A stretch of DNA of 24,446 nucleotides from an uncultured Christensenella sp. (GTDB taxonomy: Bacteria > Bacillota > Clostridia > Christensenellales > Borkfalkiaceae): positions 1-24,446 of the forward strand of contig CAJTRW010000027.1 in NCBI GenBank assembly GCA_910578765.1. The letters run 5' to 3'. Position numbers and translations under genes: made by a program. Under the pieces are notes generated by a model. That model was not told where the DNA came from, did no database searches, and saw only the letters and a list, made by a program, of their open reading frames with translations. Positions 15,461-23,965 of this stretch are shown piece after piece; the first letter of the stretch is position 1; every line of letters starts with the position of its first letter.

Positions 15461-17950
15461 ATGCGTAAAACTTTAATTGCAATTTTAAGCGTGCTCTGCG
15501 TCGGAAGCGCCGTTTGCGGCGTAGCCTGCGCGAAAGACAAGGGTGAAACGGCGCCCGCCGCTCCGCTTAACGGCGGATTCGAAACGGCGGATTTAAGCGG
15601 TTGGACCGTGGAGTACGGCGACGCTTTTTCGGATAACAGCGTGGTTTCGCAAAAGACGTTTACTTACAGCGACGACCCGCGCTATACCGAAATTCCCGTA
15701 AATCACACTGGCAGTTGGTATCTGTGCGGAAAGGGCGCGGACGTCGGATACGCAAACGGACGCGGCAGTCAGACTTACAGCGAATCCTATGCAAACGGAC
15801 GTACCGGCGCGATACGTTCTTCCGAGTTCGTTCTGCCGCAGGACGGAATAATATCAATGAAGCTGGCGGGCGGCGCACCCGTGACGGACAGAGGCTCGGG
15901 CGAAAACGTCAAAAACAAAGCGGAAACGGAAATGTGCTTTGTGGGCGTTTACCGTTCCTCGGACGATAAAATGATTGCGCGCCAGACTAACGACTATTTC
16001 GTCGAGCATACCGATTACGTCAATCTTTCACAGTACGTTTCGGGCGCGTACCATACCGACAACTTTGCCGAGTACACGCTCGATTTATCCGAGTATGCCG
16101 GCGAAAAGGTGTATCTGCGCATAGTGGATAACGACAAAAGCTGGTACTACGGTTATATTTCCGTGGACGATATCCGTATAGGCGACGGAACGGAAGCGCA
16201 GACGGAAGGCAACTACTTCGTAAAATCGCGCACCTATGTCGAGGATGCGCAAGCCCCTTCCGAGTATGAAATTGCCAACGGCGGGTTTGAAACAGGCTCT
16301 CTGGCGGGCTGGACGGTCACCGAGGGCGACGCTTTCTCTCATGAGGGAGTGGCTTCCGTCAAGAGCTGGTGGAACGAAAACATTACCTACTCTCGCGACG
16401 GAAATTACCATTACGGATTTTATCATCCGAGCGCTACCGGCGTTATGCGCTCGTCGGAATTTGTTTTGGGCGGCTCGGGCTATATAAGCTGGAAGCTTGG
16501 CGGCTGTCAGAACAACTCGGCAACCTATCTCAGGTTTATGGTCAAGGGTGAAGCAAAGGACACGGAAGTCGCAAGATTCTCAAACTTCAAATATTACGAT
16601 TACCAGTTTCCTTATGTGGAAAACGGAATGAGACTTTTAAACATGGTACAGTATTATTCCGATTTTTCACAGTATCTCGGCAGCACTATGTATATAGAGG
16701 TTGTCGATAAAAATTCGGACGGAAACGAACTCGGCTGTATCACCTTGGACAGCGTGCAGACCTATTGGGAAAGCAAGCCCGTCTGGTACGACAGGGAAAG
16801 TTACGTTGCCGTGGTTGAAACCGATATCATGCCCGAAAGCAAATATCAGGTTACAAACGGCGGATTCGAAACCGGCGATTTGACCGGCTGGACTTTAAGC
16901 AATACCTCGTCTCCCATAGGCAGGGTAGTGGACGAAGACGGCTATCTTAACAAGGGTTATAACAAAAAAGGCAAGTATCTGTTCTCGGGCTTCGAGCACG
17001 ACGGAATAAATTTGGAGGGCAACACGGGTACGCTTACCAGCTCCGCTTTCGAAATAGGCGGCTCGGGCTACATTACCTATTTGCTCGGCGGCGGTAAAAA
17101 CGCAAGTCTTTGCTATCTGTCGGTTGTGGAAGTCGACGCGGACGGAAACGCTATCGACGAGCTGGCGCGCTTCGGCAACAGACTTTTCAACGAAGGCACA
17201 TTGGTCTGGTACAAAGCCGATTTAAGCGAACATATCGGTAAAAAAGTAAAGCTTGTTTTGACCGACAACGCGGTAAACGACTGGGGACTTGTTACGGCGG
17301 ACAGCTTCGTGACCTATTACGAAAAAGCTTCGGCAGTTCCCGCAAGGGCTTACAAGGCGGTGGATATGCTGCATATCCCCGTTCTCGGCGAGGACGACGA
17401 GTATCAGGTATATAACGGCGACTTTGAAACGGGCGATTTGCGCGGTTGGACTTTAAACGGCAACATCGGCGGAATTTCAAGCGATACTATATGGTGGAAC
17501 GAGGGCTTGCCTTTCAACAAGGACGGAGAATACTTCTTCAACGGTTGGGCAGGTTCGGAAGCCGCTACGGGCACGCTTGAAAGCAGTTCGTTTACGCTTG
17601 GCGGATGCGGCGTCATAACCTTTAAACTGGGCGGCGGCAAGAATACAAGCCTGTGCTATATCGAAATTTACGATAAAACACTTGGCAAAAGCGTCGCAAG
17701 ATACGGCAACACTCTGTTTAAGGATAACGGAATAGCCCCCGGCGATTTGAATGGAAGCAATCTTGCAAACATGAACCTGTTCAAGGCGGACCTTTCGGAC
17801 TATCTCGGCGACGAGCTTGTAATCCGTATAGTGGATAACGCCGTAGAGGATTGGGGACTTATGTTTGTGGACAGTTTTATTACTCATTACGAATCTTTAA
17901 CGGATATCGACGCAACCGCAGTCGAGGCCGTGGATTTAACAAAAAATTAA
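15461..17950 (+). CDS. Four-module non-catalytic surface lipoprotein, putative fructan-binding
   Basis: The 829-aa protein has a lipoprotein signal (lipobox GVAC, Cys23). Four related modules begin at about residues 37, 273, 466 and 652. Each opens NG(G/D)FET(A/G)(D/S)L(S/A/T/R)GWT. Later motifs in each module include a (S/T)SxF.xGG turn, a GG(G/C)(K/Q)N segment, aromatic-rich (A)RYGN-like strands and DLS(E/D)YxG followed by VDN. This is the look of galactose-binding-like carbohydrate modules; similar modules, as I recall, accompany GH32 enzymes, but no catalytic domain is present here. Modules 3 and 4 resemble each other and the gene downstream more than modules 1 and 2 do. It lies between a surface GH32 and a second such lipoprotein, so fructan capture at the cell surface is the best inference. 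Confidence 0.88.
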   Translation: MRKTLIAILSVLCVGSAVCGVACAKDKGETAPAAPLNGGFETADLSGWTVEYGDAFSDNSVVSQKTFTYSDDPRYTEIPVNHTGSWYLCGKGADVGYANGRGSQTYSESYANGRTGAIRSSEFVLPQDGIISMKLAGGAPVTDRGSGENVKNKAETEMCFVGVYRSSDDKMIARQTNDYFVEHTDYVNLSQYVSGAYHTDNFAEYTLDLSEYAGEKVYLRIVDNDKSWYYGYISVDDIRIGDGTEAQTEGNYFVKSRTYVEDAQAPSEYEIANGGFETGSLAGWTVTEGDAFSHEGVASVKSWWNENITYSRDGNYHYGFYHPSATGVMRSSEFVLGGSGYISWKLGGCQNNSATYLRFMVKGEAKDTEVARFSNFKYYDYQFPYVENGMRLLNMVQYYSDFSQYLGSTMYIEVVDKNSDGNELGCITLDSVQTYWESKPVWYDRESYVAVVETDIMPESKYQVTNGGFETGDLTGWTLSNTSSPIGRVVDEDGYLNKGYNKKGKYLFSGFEHDGINLEGNTGTLTSSAFEIGGSGYITYLLGGGKNASLCYLSVVEVDADGNAIDELARFGNRLFNEGTLVWYKADLSEHIGKKVKLVLTDNAVNDWGLVTADSFVTYYEKASAVPARAYKAVDMLHIPVLGEDDEYQVYNGDFETGDLRGWTLNGNIGGISSDTIWWNEGLPFNKDGEYFFNGWAGSEAATGTLESSSFTLGGCGVITFKLGGGKNTSLCYIEIYDKTLGKSVARYGNTLFKDNGIAPGDLNGSNLANMNLFKADLSDYLGDELVIRIVDNAVEDWGLMFVDSFITHYESLTDIDATAVEAVDLTKN

Positions 17951-17965
17951 AAGAGGTTGGGGAAA

Positions 17966-20812
17966 ATGGTAAAGAAACTTCTTACCGGTCTTTGTGCCGG
18001 AGCAATGTGTGTCGCAACGGTGTTTGCCGCGGCGGGATGCAACGACAAAAAGGAAGACAAAAAGCCCGTAAAAATTAAGGACGGAATCTCCTTGACGGTC
18101 GGGCAGGGCAAAAGCGAAACTGTGGATTTGTCGCAGTATATTTCCGTGGAGGGTACCGATTATACCTATTCCGTACAGTCGTCGGCGACGGCCGTCTGCT
18201 CGGTCTCTGTGACGGAAAATATCGCCACGCTCTACGGAGAAAGCGCGGGCGACGCAGTAGTTACCGCTACGGCGGATACAGTTTCGGTAGAGTTTTCGGT
18301 GACGGTAACTGCGGCAGCCGCTCCTTTAGAAAAGGAGGGGGCAAACAAAAACCTTTCCGTATTGAAGGGCGGGCAATTGACGGTAAACGCGGCTGATTAC
18401 GTTGACGAAAACGGCGTAAGCGGCGTCACGTACGAGCTTACCGCGTCGTCTCCTTTAACGGTGACGCCTGTTGATTCCAAACAGTTCACGCTTACCGCGG
18501 GCGACGTGGCGGAGGATACTTCCGCGACGGCGACGCTAAAAGCCGGGTACGAAGGCGGGGAATTAACCGTTCAAATCAACGTAACCGTTTTAAGCGAGCA
18601 GAAACCCGTCTTAAAGCAGGAAGCTGTTTCGAAAGAAATAGACGTGTTCACGCTTACCGATAACAATACGGTAATAGACTTGTCGGAAAACGTTATAAAC
18701 GACTTTGATTTGCAGCTTACTTATTCCGCGGTCTGCGCGAACGCTGACGTTACCCTCACGGTCGAAGGAACGAACGCAAACGTAACGCTTGGCGGCAATT
18801 ATAACGAAACGGCCGCGCCCGTCGAAATTACGGTTACCGTAAACTACGGCGAAGGCAAAAGCATACAGTATGCGTACACTCTCAATATCCTAAATACGTC
18901 TGTTTACCGCGTGCAGAACGGCAACTTCGACAATGATCTCGACGGTTGGACCTTAAACGGAGAAATAGGCGAAATAACGGAGGAAGCTACCTTCTGGGAG
19001 AATTTGCCCATGCATAACGTCGGCAAATATTTCCGCGGAGAGGTTAACGGTAAAGAGGCTAACACCGGCACGCTGACGAGCGCAGAGTTTAAAATAGGCG
19101 GAATAAACAAAATTTCATTCATGCTCGGCGCGGGCAAGCACGACTGCTATGTTACGCTGGAAAAACCCGACGGCACGGTGCTTGCAATTTGGACGAACTC
19201 CAAATTTGCGGACGTCGGCAACTGGAACGCCGATGAAATAGGCAAAACGCAGTTCGCTTTGAACCTTGTGCCCTACGTTGCTGATTTGTCGGCGTGGGCG
19301 GGCGAGACCGTAAGACTTGTAATCAACGACGAGGCGACAAACGACATCGGTTTTGTGACCTTTGACGAGCTTGTAACATATTACAAAGACGCGGCAGAGC
19401 TGCCTGCGGGCGCCTTCGACGCGATAAACGCGATAGGCGACAAAACCGCTTTAAAAGCGGCGATAGACGAAGCCGAGGCTATAACGCAGGGTGACTACAC
19501 GGACGGGAGCTTTGCTGCTCTTACGAAAAAGATAGCGGAAGCGAACGCGCTTTACGCTTACAAGGGCGCCACGGCGGAAAAGGTTAATGCTTCAATAGCC
19601 GCTCTCGACGCGGCGAAGGACGGGCTGACCGTGCGCGTACCCGTTCAGACGGAAGCGCAGACGACGCTTTCGGTTAAGTCGGGCAACAATACGGAAATAG
19701 ACCCCGCAACTTACGTTGACGATAAAAATTTAAGCTCTGTCACATACGGGCTTGTTTCAGGCAATACGGAGCTGTTGACGGTAACGGAAAACGACGGTAA
19801 ATTTACGGTTACGGCCGGAACGGTAACGGACGATACCGACGTAACGCTTACCTTAAAGGTTTATTATAAGGGCGGCGAAGTTCTTACCGTTAATCTTACG
19901 GTTAAGGTCGTAAGCGGAGATAAGCCTGTGGTTAACAATCCTGAAATAGAGCTTCCGGTTGACATTTACACTCTTACCGACAAGACGAAAATAAAGCTGA
20001 ATTTTGCCGGAAATATCGGCAATCCCGCAAATCTTACTTTGAATTACAAGGTTACGCAAGTCGGTCAGACGGACGAATTAACGCTTGACAGCGACAACTG
20101 TTACGAGTATACTTTCGGTAGCGGTTATACCGATAAAGCTACAGAGGTTAAGTTTAACGTAGTAGTCGGCAGCGAGGAAAACAATCTGACGGTAAGCTAC
20201 GTTTATACGCTGAAAATCAAAGACTCTACCGCTTACCGCGTTGTAAACGGCAATTTCGATAACGGTTTTGACGGCTGGACAATGACGGGCGATATAGGCG
20301 TTATGTCTAACGACCCCGTTTTCTGGACTCACCTTGAAAACGGCGCGGGACTGCCCGTTCATAACGACGGACAGTATTTCAGGGGCGACAGCGTAGAGGG
20401 CAATACGGGCACGCTCGAAAGCTCGCTGTTTACGGTGGGCGGACTCAATAAAATATCCTTCAAGGTTGGCGCCGCGGGAAGCGCGGATTGCTATATAACG
20501 CTTGAAGACGCCGACGGCAACGTTTTGGAAACGTGGCGCAATTACATGTTTAAAGACCCCGACAACTGGGCAAGCGCGGAGGTCGGCAAAACCCAGTTCG
20601 CGCTTAACCTTGTAACGTACGTTGCGGATTTGAGCGCGTATGAAGGCAGAGAAGTTAAACTGGTGCTTCACGACAACGCTACGAGCGGTTTCGGATTCTT
20701 CACGTTCGACAGCCTTGTAACTTATTACGAAAGCGCGGACGACCTTCCCAGCTTCGATGCGGCGGATTTGCCGGACGCGGCGTTCGTCGCGGGGCAGAGC
20801 AAGCCCGAGTAA
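17966..20812 (+). CDS. Large modular surface lipoprotein with duplicated binding modules
   Basis: The 948-aa lipoprotein (lipobox AAGC, Cys25) has an internal duplication. Ig/cadherin-like beta domains (about 35-315) lead into a NGNFDNDLDGWTLNGEIG module at about 318-480. A helical FIVAR-like spacer follows (about 492-558; KAAIDEAEAI...AALDAAKDGL). A second set of beta domains leads into NGNFDNGFDGWTMTGDIG at about 761-930. The GWT modules match modules 3-4 of the preceding lipoprotein (shared GTLxSSxF, DLSAxxG and VTYYxxA motifs). The beta domains share KPV...DVFTLTDNN / DIYTLTDKT openings. There is no catalytic signature. A polysaccharide-binding or display role beside the surface GH32 enzymes is inferred. 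I chose ATG 17966 over an in-frame TTG at 17957, which overlaps the GAGG ribosome-binding site's spacing. Confidence 0.86.
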   Translation: MVKKLLTGLCAGAMCVATVFAAAGCNDKKEDKKPVKIKDGISLTVGQGKSETVDLSQYISVEGTDYTYSVQSSATAVCSVSVTENIATLYGESAGDAVVTATADTVSVEFSVTVTAAAAPLEKEGANKNLSVLKGGQLTVNAADYVDENGVSGVTYELTASSPLTVTPVDSKQFTLTAGDVAEDTSATATLKAGYEGGELTVQINVTVLSEQKPVLKQEAVSKEIDVFTLTDNNTVIDLSENVINDFDLQLTYSAVCANADVTLTVEGTNANVTLGGNYNETAAPVEITVTVNYGEGKSIQYAYTLNILNTSVYRVQNGNFDNDLDGWTLNGEIGEITEEATFWENLPMHNVGKYFRGEVNGKEANTGTLTSAEFKIGGINKISFMLGAGKHDCYVTLEKPDGTVLAIWTNSKFADVGNWNADEIGKTQFALNLVPYVADLSAWAGETVRLVINDEATNDIGFVTFDELVTYYKDAAELPAGAFDAINAIGDKTALKAAIDEAEAITQGDYTDGSFAALTKKIAEANALYAYKGATAEKVNASIAALDAAKDGLTVRVPVQTEAQTTLSVKSGNNTEIDPATYVDDKNLSSVTYGLVSGNTELLTVTENDGKFTVTAGTVTDDTDVTLTLKVYYKGGEVLTVNLTVKVVSGDKPVVNNPEIELPVDIYTLTDKTKIKLNFAGNIGNPANLTLNYKVTQVGQTDELTLDSDNCYEYTFGSGYTDKATEVKFNVVVGSEENNLTVSYVYTLKIKDSTAYRVVNGNFDNGFDGWTMTGDIGVMSNDPVFWTHLENGAGLPVHNDGQYFRGDSVEGNTGTLESSLFTVGGLNKISFKVGAAGSADCYITLEDADGNVLETWRNYMFKDPDNWASAEVGKTQFALNLVTYVADLSAYEGREVKLVLHDNATSGFGFFTFDSLVTYYESADDLPSFDAADLPDAAFVAGQSKPE

Positions 20813-20841
20813 AACCGTAATAATTTTTTGAAAGTAAAGTA

Positions 20842-20877
20842 AATTTACCGCGGTTTTCATAAAAACCGCGGTAAATT
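20842..20877 (+). other. Perfect 16-bp hairpin before the cytoplasmic GH32 gene
   Basis: AATTTACCGCGGTTTT (20842-20857) pairs fully with 20862-20877 around the loop CATA. It ends 19 bp before the ATG at 20897, with the GGAG ribosome-binding site immediately after it. No T-tract follows on either strand. It may be an operator-like palindrome, an attenuating structure near the RBS, or a processing site separating lipoprotein and enzyme messages. Confidence 0.65.
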
Positions 20878-20896
20878 CAAACGGAGCAAATATTTT

Positions 20897-22261
20897 ATGG
20901 AAAGTAAATTAGACAGAAACTTGAGACCCGCTTTTCATATTACCGGCGGAGAAGGGTGGATAAACGACCCAAACGGTCTGGCGGTATTCAAAGGACGATA
21001 CCATGTGTTTTTTCAATATTACCCCTACGGCGTAAAATGGGGACCCATGCACTGGGGACACGTTTCAAGCGCCGATTTGGTAAAATGGGAAAGACACCCC
21101 GTCGCGCTTTGTCCCGATAAGCCTTACGACGCGGACGGCTGCTTTTCAGGCAGCGCGATAGTTTGGAAGGATAAGCTTTGGCTGGTTTATACCGGCTTTG
21201 TAAAGGGAACGGACGAAAAATCCCAAAGACAGGTTCAGTGCCTTGCGGCAAGCGCGGACGGAATCAACTTTGAAAAGCACGGCGTAATAATTGACTCGGA
21301 CGGTTTACCCGACGGGTACGAGCCTTCCGATTTCCGCGATCCCAAGGTGTGGAGGCATAACGGCGCGTTCTGGTGCGTTGTCGCGGCGAAAAAGACGGGC
21401 GGACGCGGGCGCGTGCTTTTGTACCGTTCCGGCGACCTGTTCAAATGGGATTTCGTTGCGGACGTTTTCGGCGCGGATTGCGCCGGCGAAATGACGGAAT
21501 GTCCCGATTACCGCGAAGAAGACGGGTTGATGTTTGTTTCCGTGCAGTTTCCCGACGACAGAAATTTACATAAAAACATACACGCTTCTCTCTGGTATAA
21601 GGGCAGGTTGGATTACGCAACCGGCAAATTCGTTTACGAAAAATCGGGGATAATAGATTACGGCTTCGATTTTTACGCCGCGCAGACGTTCTGCGGCGAA
21701 AATTTAATGATAGGCTGGCTGAGCATGTGGGACAGAACGCCCGTAACCGAAAGTTACGGATTTTCGGGCATGCTTACGGTTCCGCGGAAAATAAGCTTTG
21801 ACGATAGCGGACTTATTCAGTCGCCCGCCGTATGCTTGCAACAGCTTGCCGCCGCCGACGTGTTAAACGAATACGGCGACGAAATTACGGAAGGCGCATT
21901 GAAAATAACGGCGGAAAATCTTGAAGAATTTTCTTTAAAACTGCGGGTGAATGGAAGCTCTTACGTAAGCTTTTCTCTGTCGCAGGGCGAATGGGTGTTC
22001 GACAGGTCAAAATGTTCTTTGAAAATTTGCGGGGCTGAAACCGACGCCGACAGCGTCGCGGGCATACGCCGCATGCCTTACACAAAAAAGAAAGTAAACG
22101 AAATTATCGTTTTGATTGACAAATTTTCCGTTGAAATTTTCGCCGACGGCAAAGCTATGTCGTCGCTCACGGTTACCGACGCCGACGCGGAAGGAGTGGA
22201 GCTGGCTGTCAAGGCCTCCCGTTGCAGTTACGTTAAATACGCGATAAATTCAAATATTTAA
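20897..22261 (+). CDS. Cytoplasmic GH32 beta-fructosidase (sucrose/fructo-oligosaccharide hydrolase)
   Basis: No signal peptide or TM segment, so it acts inside the cell on imported sugar. WINDPNG at residues 21-27 supplies nucleophile Asp24, FRDP gives the stabiliser Asp148, and MTECPD gives acid/base Glu201. FSGSAIV (83-89) and the C-terminal IVLIDKFSVEIFADG strand are typical. Length (454 aa) matches sucrose-6-phosphate hydrolase/fructan hydrolases of the ScrB/SacA type. As the window has an ABC importer and no sucrose PTS, unphosphorylated sucrose or short fructans are likelier substrates. Released fructose would go to the kinase at 4013-4924. It ends the main + strand gene run; no terminator is evident after it. 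Confidence 0.94.
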   Translation: MESKLDRNLRPAFHITGGEGWINDPNGLAVFKGRYHVFFQYYPYGVKWGPMHWGHVSSADLVKWERHPVALCPDKPYDADGCFSGSAIVWKDKLWLVYTGFVKGTDEKSQRQVQCLAASADGINFEKHGVIIDSDGLPDGYEPSDFRDPKVWRHNGAFWCVVAAKKTGGRGRVLLYRSGDLFKWDFVADVFGADCAGEMTECPDYREEDGLMFVSVQFPDDRNLHKNIHASLWYKGRLDYATGKFVYEKSGIIDYGFDFYAAQTFCGENLMIGWLSMWDRTPVTESYGFSGMLTVPRKISFDDSGLIQSPAVCLQQLAAADVLNEYGDEITEGALKITAENLEEFSLKLRVNGSSYVSFSLSQGEWVFDRSKCSLKICGAETDADSVAGIRRMPYTKKKVNEIIVLIDKFSVEIFADGKAMSSLTVTDADAEGVELAVKASRCSYVKYAINSNI

Positions 22262-22271
22262 CATTTTGATA

Positions 22272-22300
22272 TTGCAATATAGTAAACCTTGTGATATAAT
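22272..22300 (+). promoter_or_regulatory. Promoter of the KDPG-aldolase gene, with palindrome over the -35
   Basis: -35 TTGCAA (22272-22277), 17-bp spacer, -10 TATAAT (22295-22300): the same hexamers and spacing as the operon promoter at 997-1025. The -35 lies inside the 12-bp palindrome ATATTGCAATAT (22269-22280), a possible repressor site. Transcription would start near 22307, about 30 nt before the ATG, with GGGAGGA (22324-22330) as ribosome-binding site. Confidence 0.72.
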
Positions 22301-22337
22301 GTACGCGTTGCATTAAAAATTTCGGGAGGATCGGAAA

Positions 22338-22958
22338 ATGACTGAGCAACAGTTGCTTGAAAAAATAAAACAGACAAAAATAGTGCCCGTAGTGGTGCTT
22401 AACTCTATCGAGGAAACATTACCCAAGATGCAGGCGCTTGTAAACGGCGGACTGCCCTGCGCGGAAATTACCTTCCGTACGGCGTGCGCGGCGGAGGCTA
22501 TTGCGCTTACGGTAAAAAAATTCCCCGACATGCTTGTCGGCGCGGGTACGGTTATAAATAAGGAGCAGTGTGAAAAAGCGATTGCCGCGGGTTCTAAATT
22601 TATAGTTTCCCCGGGATTTTCCGAGGAGGTTGCGGATTGCTGCAAAGCGCACAATATGCTGTATCTTCCGGGTATAGTCACCCCTACGGAGGCAATGTCG
22701 GCGATATCAAAGGGGCTTACCACGCTTAAATTTTTCCCCGCTTCCAATTACGGCGGACTTAAAACCATCAAAGCTATTTGCGCGGCGTTCCCTTATCTGC
22801 ACATTATGCCTACGGGCGGAATTTCCGACGCGAACATTTTGGAATACCTTGCGTACGATAAAATTATCGCCTGCGGCGGAAGTTGGATGATGTCCGGCAC
22901 TCCCGAAGAAATAGAGCAGAAAACCAAAGCGGCGGTACAGCTTGTAAAAAACGTATAA
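22338..22958 (+). CDS. eda: Bifunctional KDPG/KHG aldolase family protein
   Basis: Cytoplasmic class I aldolase that splits 2-keto-3-deoxy-6-phosphogluconate (Entner-Doudoroff/uronate route) and/or 4-hydroxy-2-oxoglutarate to pyruvate plus an aldehyde. The (beta/alpha)8 fold signatures are AEITFRT with Glu43 and Arg47, GAGTV (68-72), TTLKFFPA with Schiff-base Lys131, and MPTGGIS. At 206 aa it is normal length. It has its own promoter. Neither KDG kinase nor uronate genes lie in the window, so its link to fructan use is not shown; it may act in general sugar-acid catabolism. Confidence 0.92.
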   Translation: MTEQQLLEKIKQTKIVPVVVLNSIEETLPKMQALVNGGLPCAEITFRTACAAEAIALTVKKFPDMLVGAGTVINKEQCEKAIAAGSKFIVSPGFSEEVADCCKAHNMLYLPGIVTPTEAMSAISKGLTTLKFFPASNYGGLKTIKAICAAFPYLHIMPTGGISDANILEYLAYDKIIACGGSWMMSGTPEEIEQKTKAAVQLVKNV

Positions 22959-22972
22959 TAACGACGTAAAAA

Positions 22973-23005
22973 AAGCCGCCGTCCGCAAATTGCGGACGGC
23001 GGCTT
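22973..23005 (-). terminator. Strong terminator for the YitT operon (possibly bidirectional)
   Basis: AAGCCGCCGTCCGCA (22973-22987), loop AAT, and TGCGGACGGCGGCTT (22991-23005) form a 15-bp perfect, GC-rich stem. On the - strand it is followed by TTTTTTT, 10 nt after the YitT stop codon, which is the classic intrinsic terminator form. On the + strand only a weak, interrupted T-run follows, so it may partly terminate the aldolase message too. Confidence 0.85.
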
Positions 23006-23014
23006 AAATCATTT

Positions 23015-23953
23015 TTAATTTATCGTAGTGCGGAAGCCTTTACCTAAAATTTCTTTTGCGTCTGTCAGTATGACGAAGGCTTCTCTGTCGACGTCGTGGA
23101 TTTTCATTTTAAGTTTAAGCGCTTCGCCGCGCTTCAAGACGGTTATCATAACCGTCTTTTTTTCGTGCGTGAAACCGCCCTCCGCCTCGAACAGGGTGAA
23201 CCCTCTGTGAATGGTGTTAAGTATAAAAGGCGAAATAAGCTCCGGATGAGAAGTTATTATCGTTACGTATTTGCTTTTGCCTATACTCTCGATTACGCTG
23301 TCCACAAGGAAAGCCTTTATAAACAATCCCAGTACGGAAAAAAGCCCCGTTGTAACGTCGAATATAAAGAAGGTAGAGCTTGCTATCAACACGTCCGAAA
23401 AAAACAGAGCGTAGCCTATGGGCACTTTCGTAAACTTTTTAAGTATCAGCGCAATTATGTCCGTACCGCCGGAGGAGGCGCCGCAGTTGAAAATTATCGC
23501 GCTGCCCGCGCCCGTTAAAAGCATGGCAAGCATAAATTCCAAAAATTTCTGTCCTTCGGGCAGCGTTGCTGTTGCCGTCAGGGGCAGAGACTCCGTCGGA
23601 ATGATAAGTCCCATTAAAAACATTTCCAGGTTGTACACAAGACAGCAGTAAACAGTTTTAAACGTACAGCCCTTGCCCAGAAATATAAAACCTACTATAA
23701 GCAAAAGAACGTTTATCGCGTTCATTATAATCGTTTGCGAAAGCCAGGGGACAAGCGGCGTCACGTATTTGGATATGATTATCGATATACCGCTTACGCC
23801 GCCCGTAGCAAAGTTATTGGGCGCTTTGAAGAAGTATACGCCCGCGGCAAGAAGCAGCATGCCCAAATTAAGAACAAGCCAATATAACGCCGTTTTTGCG
23901 GCTTTTTGCGATTTTTCGCTTCCCGTCGTTTGCGTTTTGCGTTTGCGGCTCAT
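23015..23953 (-). CDS. YitT/DUF161-family membrane protein with C-terminal DUF2179 domain
   Basis: The 312-aa protein has several TM segments, the first at about 23-45 (ALYWLVLNLGMLLLAAGVYF). The family motif NNFATGGVSGISI follows it, then a second glycine-rich motif NCGASSGGTDIIALIL. After the membrane part comes a cytoplasmic DUF2179-type domain (EAEGGFTHEKKTVMITVLKR...DREAFVILTDAKEILGKGF). The molecular function of YitT proteins is poorly known. The N terminus is basic (MSRKRKTQTTGSEKSQKAAK). It starts 12 nt after the stop of the upstream paralogue, with GGAG before the ATG, so the two form one - strand operon ending at the 22973-23005 terminator. There is no evident link to fructan use. 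Confidence 0.9.
   Translation of the reverse strand: MSRKRKTQTTGSEKSQKAAKTALYWLVLNLGMLLLAAGVYFFKAPNNFATGGVSGISIIISKYVTPLVPWLSQTIIMNAINVLLLIVGFIFLGKGCTFKTVYCCLVYNLEMFLMGLIIPTESLPLTATATLPEGQKFLEFMLAMLLTGAGSAIIFNCGASSGGTDIIALILKKFTKVPIGYALFFSDVLIASSTFFIFDVTTGLFSVLGLFIKAFLVDSVIESIGKSKYVTIITSHPELISPFILNTIHRGFTLFEAEGGFTHEKKTVMITVLKRGEALKLKMKIHDVDREAFVILTDAKEILGKGFRTTIN
23444..23495 (-). repeat. 52-bp segment identical between the two YitT genes (copy 1)
   Basis: This stretch, coding for the NCGASSGGTDIIAL motif region, is base-for-base identical to 24395-24446, while the flanking coding sequence has diverged clearly. The identity may extend beyond the window edge. Confidence 0.85.
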
Positions 23954-23965
23954 ATAAAAACTCCG

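Noticed and set aside
17957..17965. TTG start for the second modular lipoprotein
   Set aside because: The TTG lies right against GAGG, too close for initiation; ATG 17966 gives normal spacing and a cleaner signal peptide.
20078..20860. 260-codon open frame on the - strand over the lipoprotein end
   Set aside because: Antisense to the GWT module, no signal, no recognisable motif and no ribosome-binding context.
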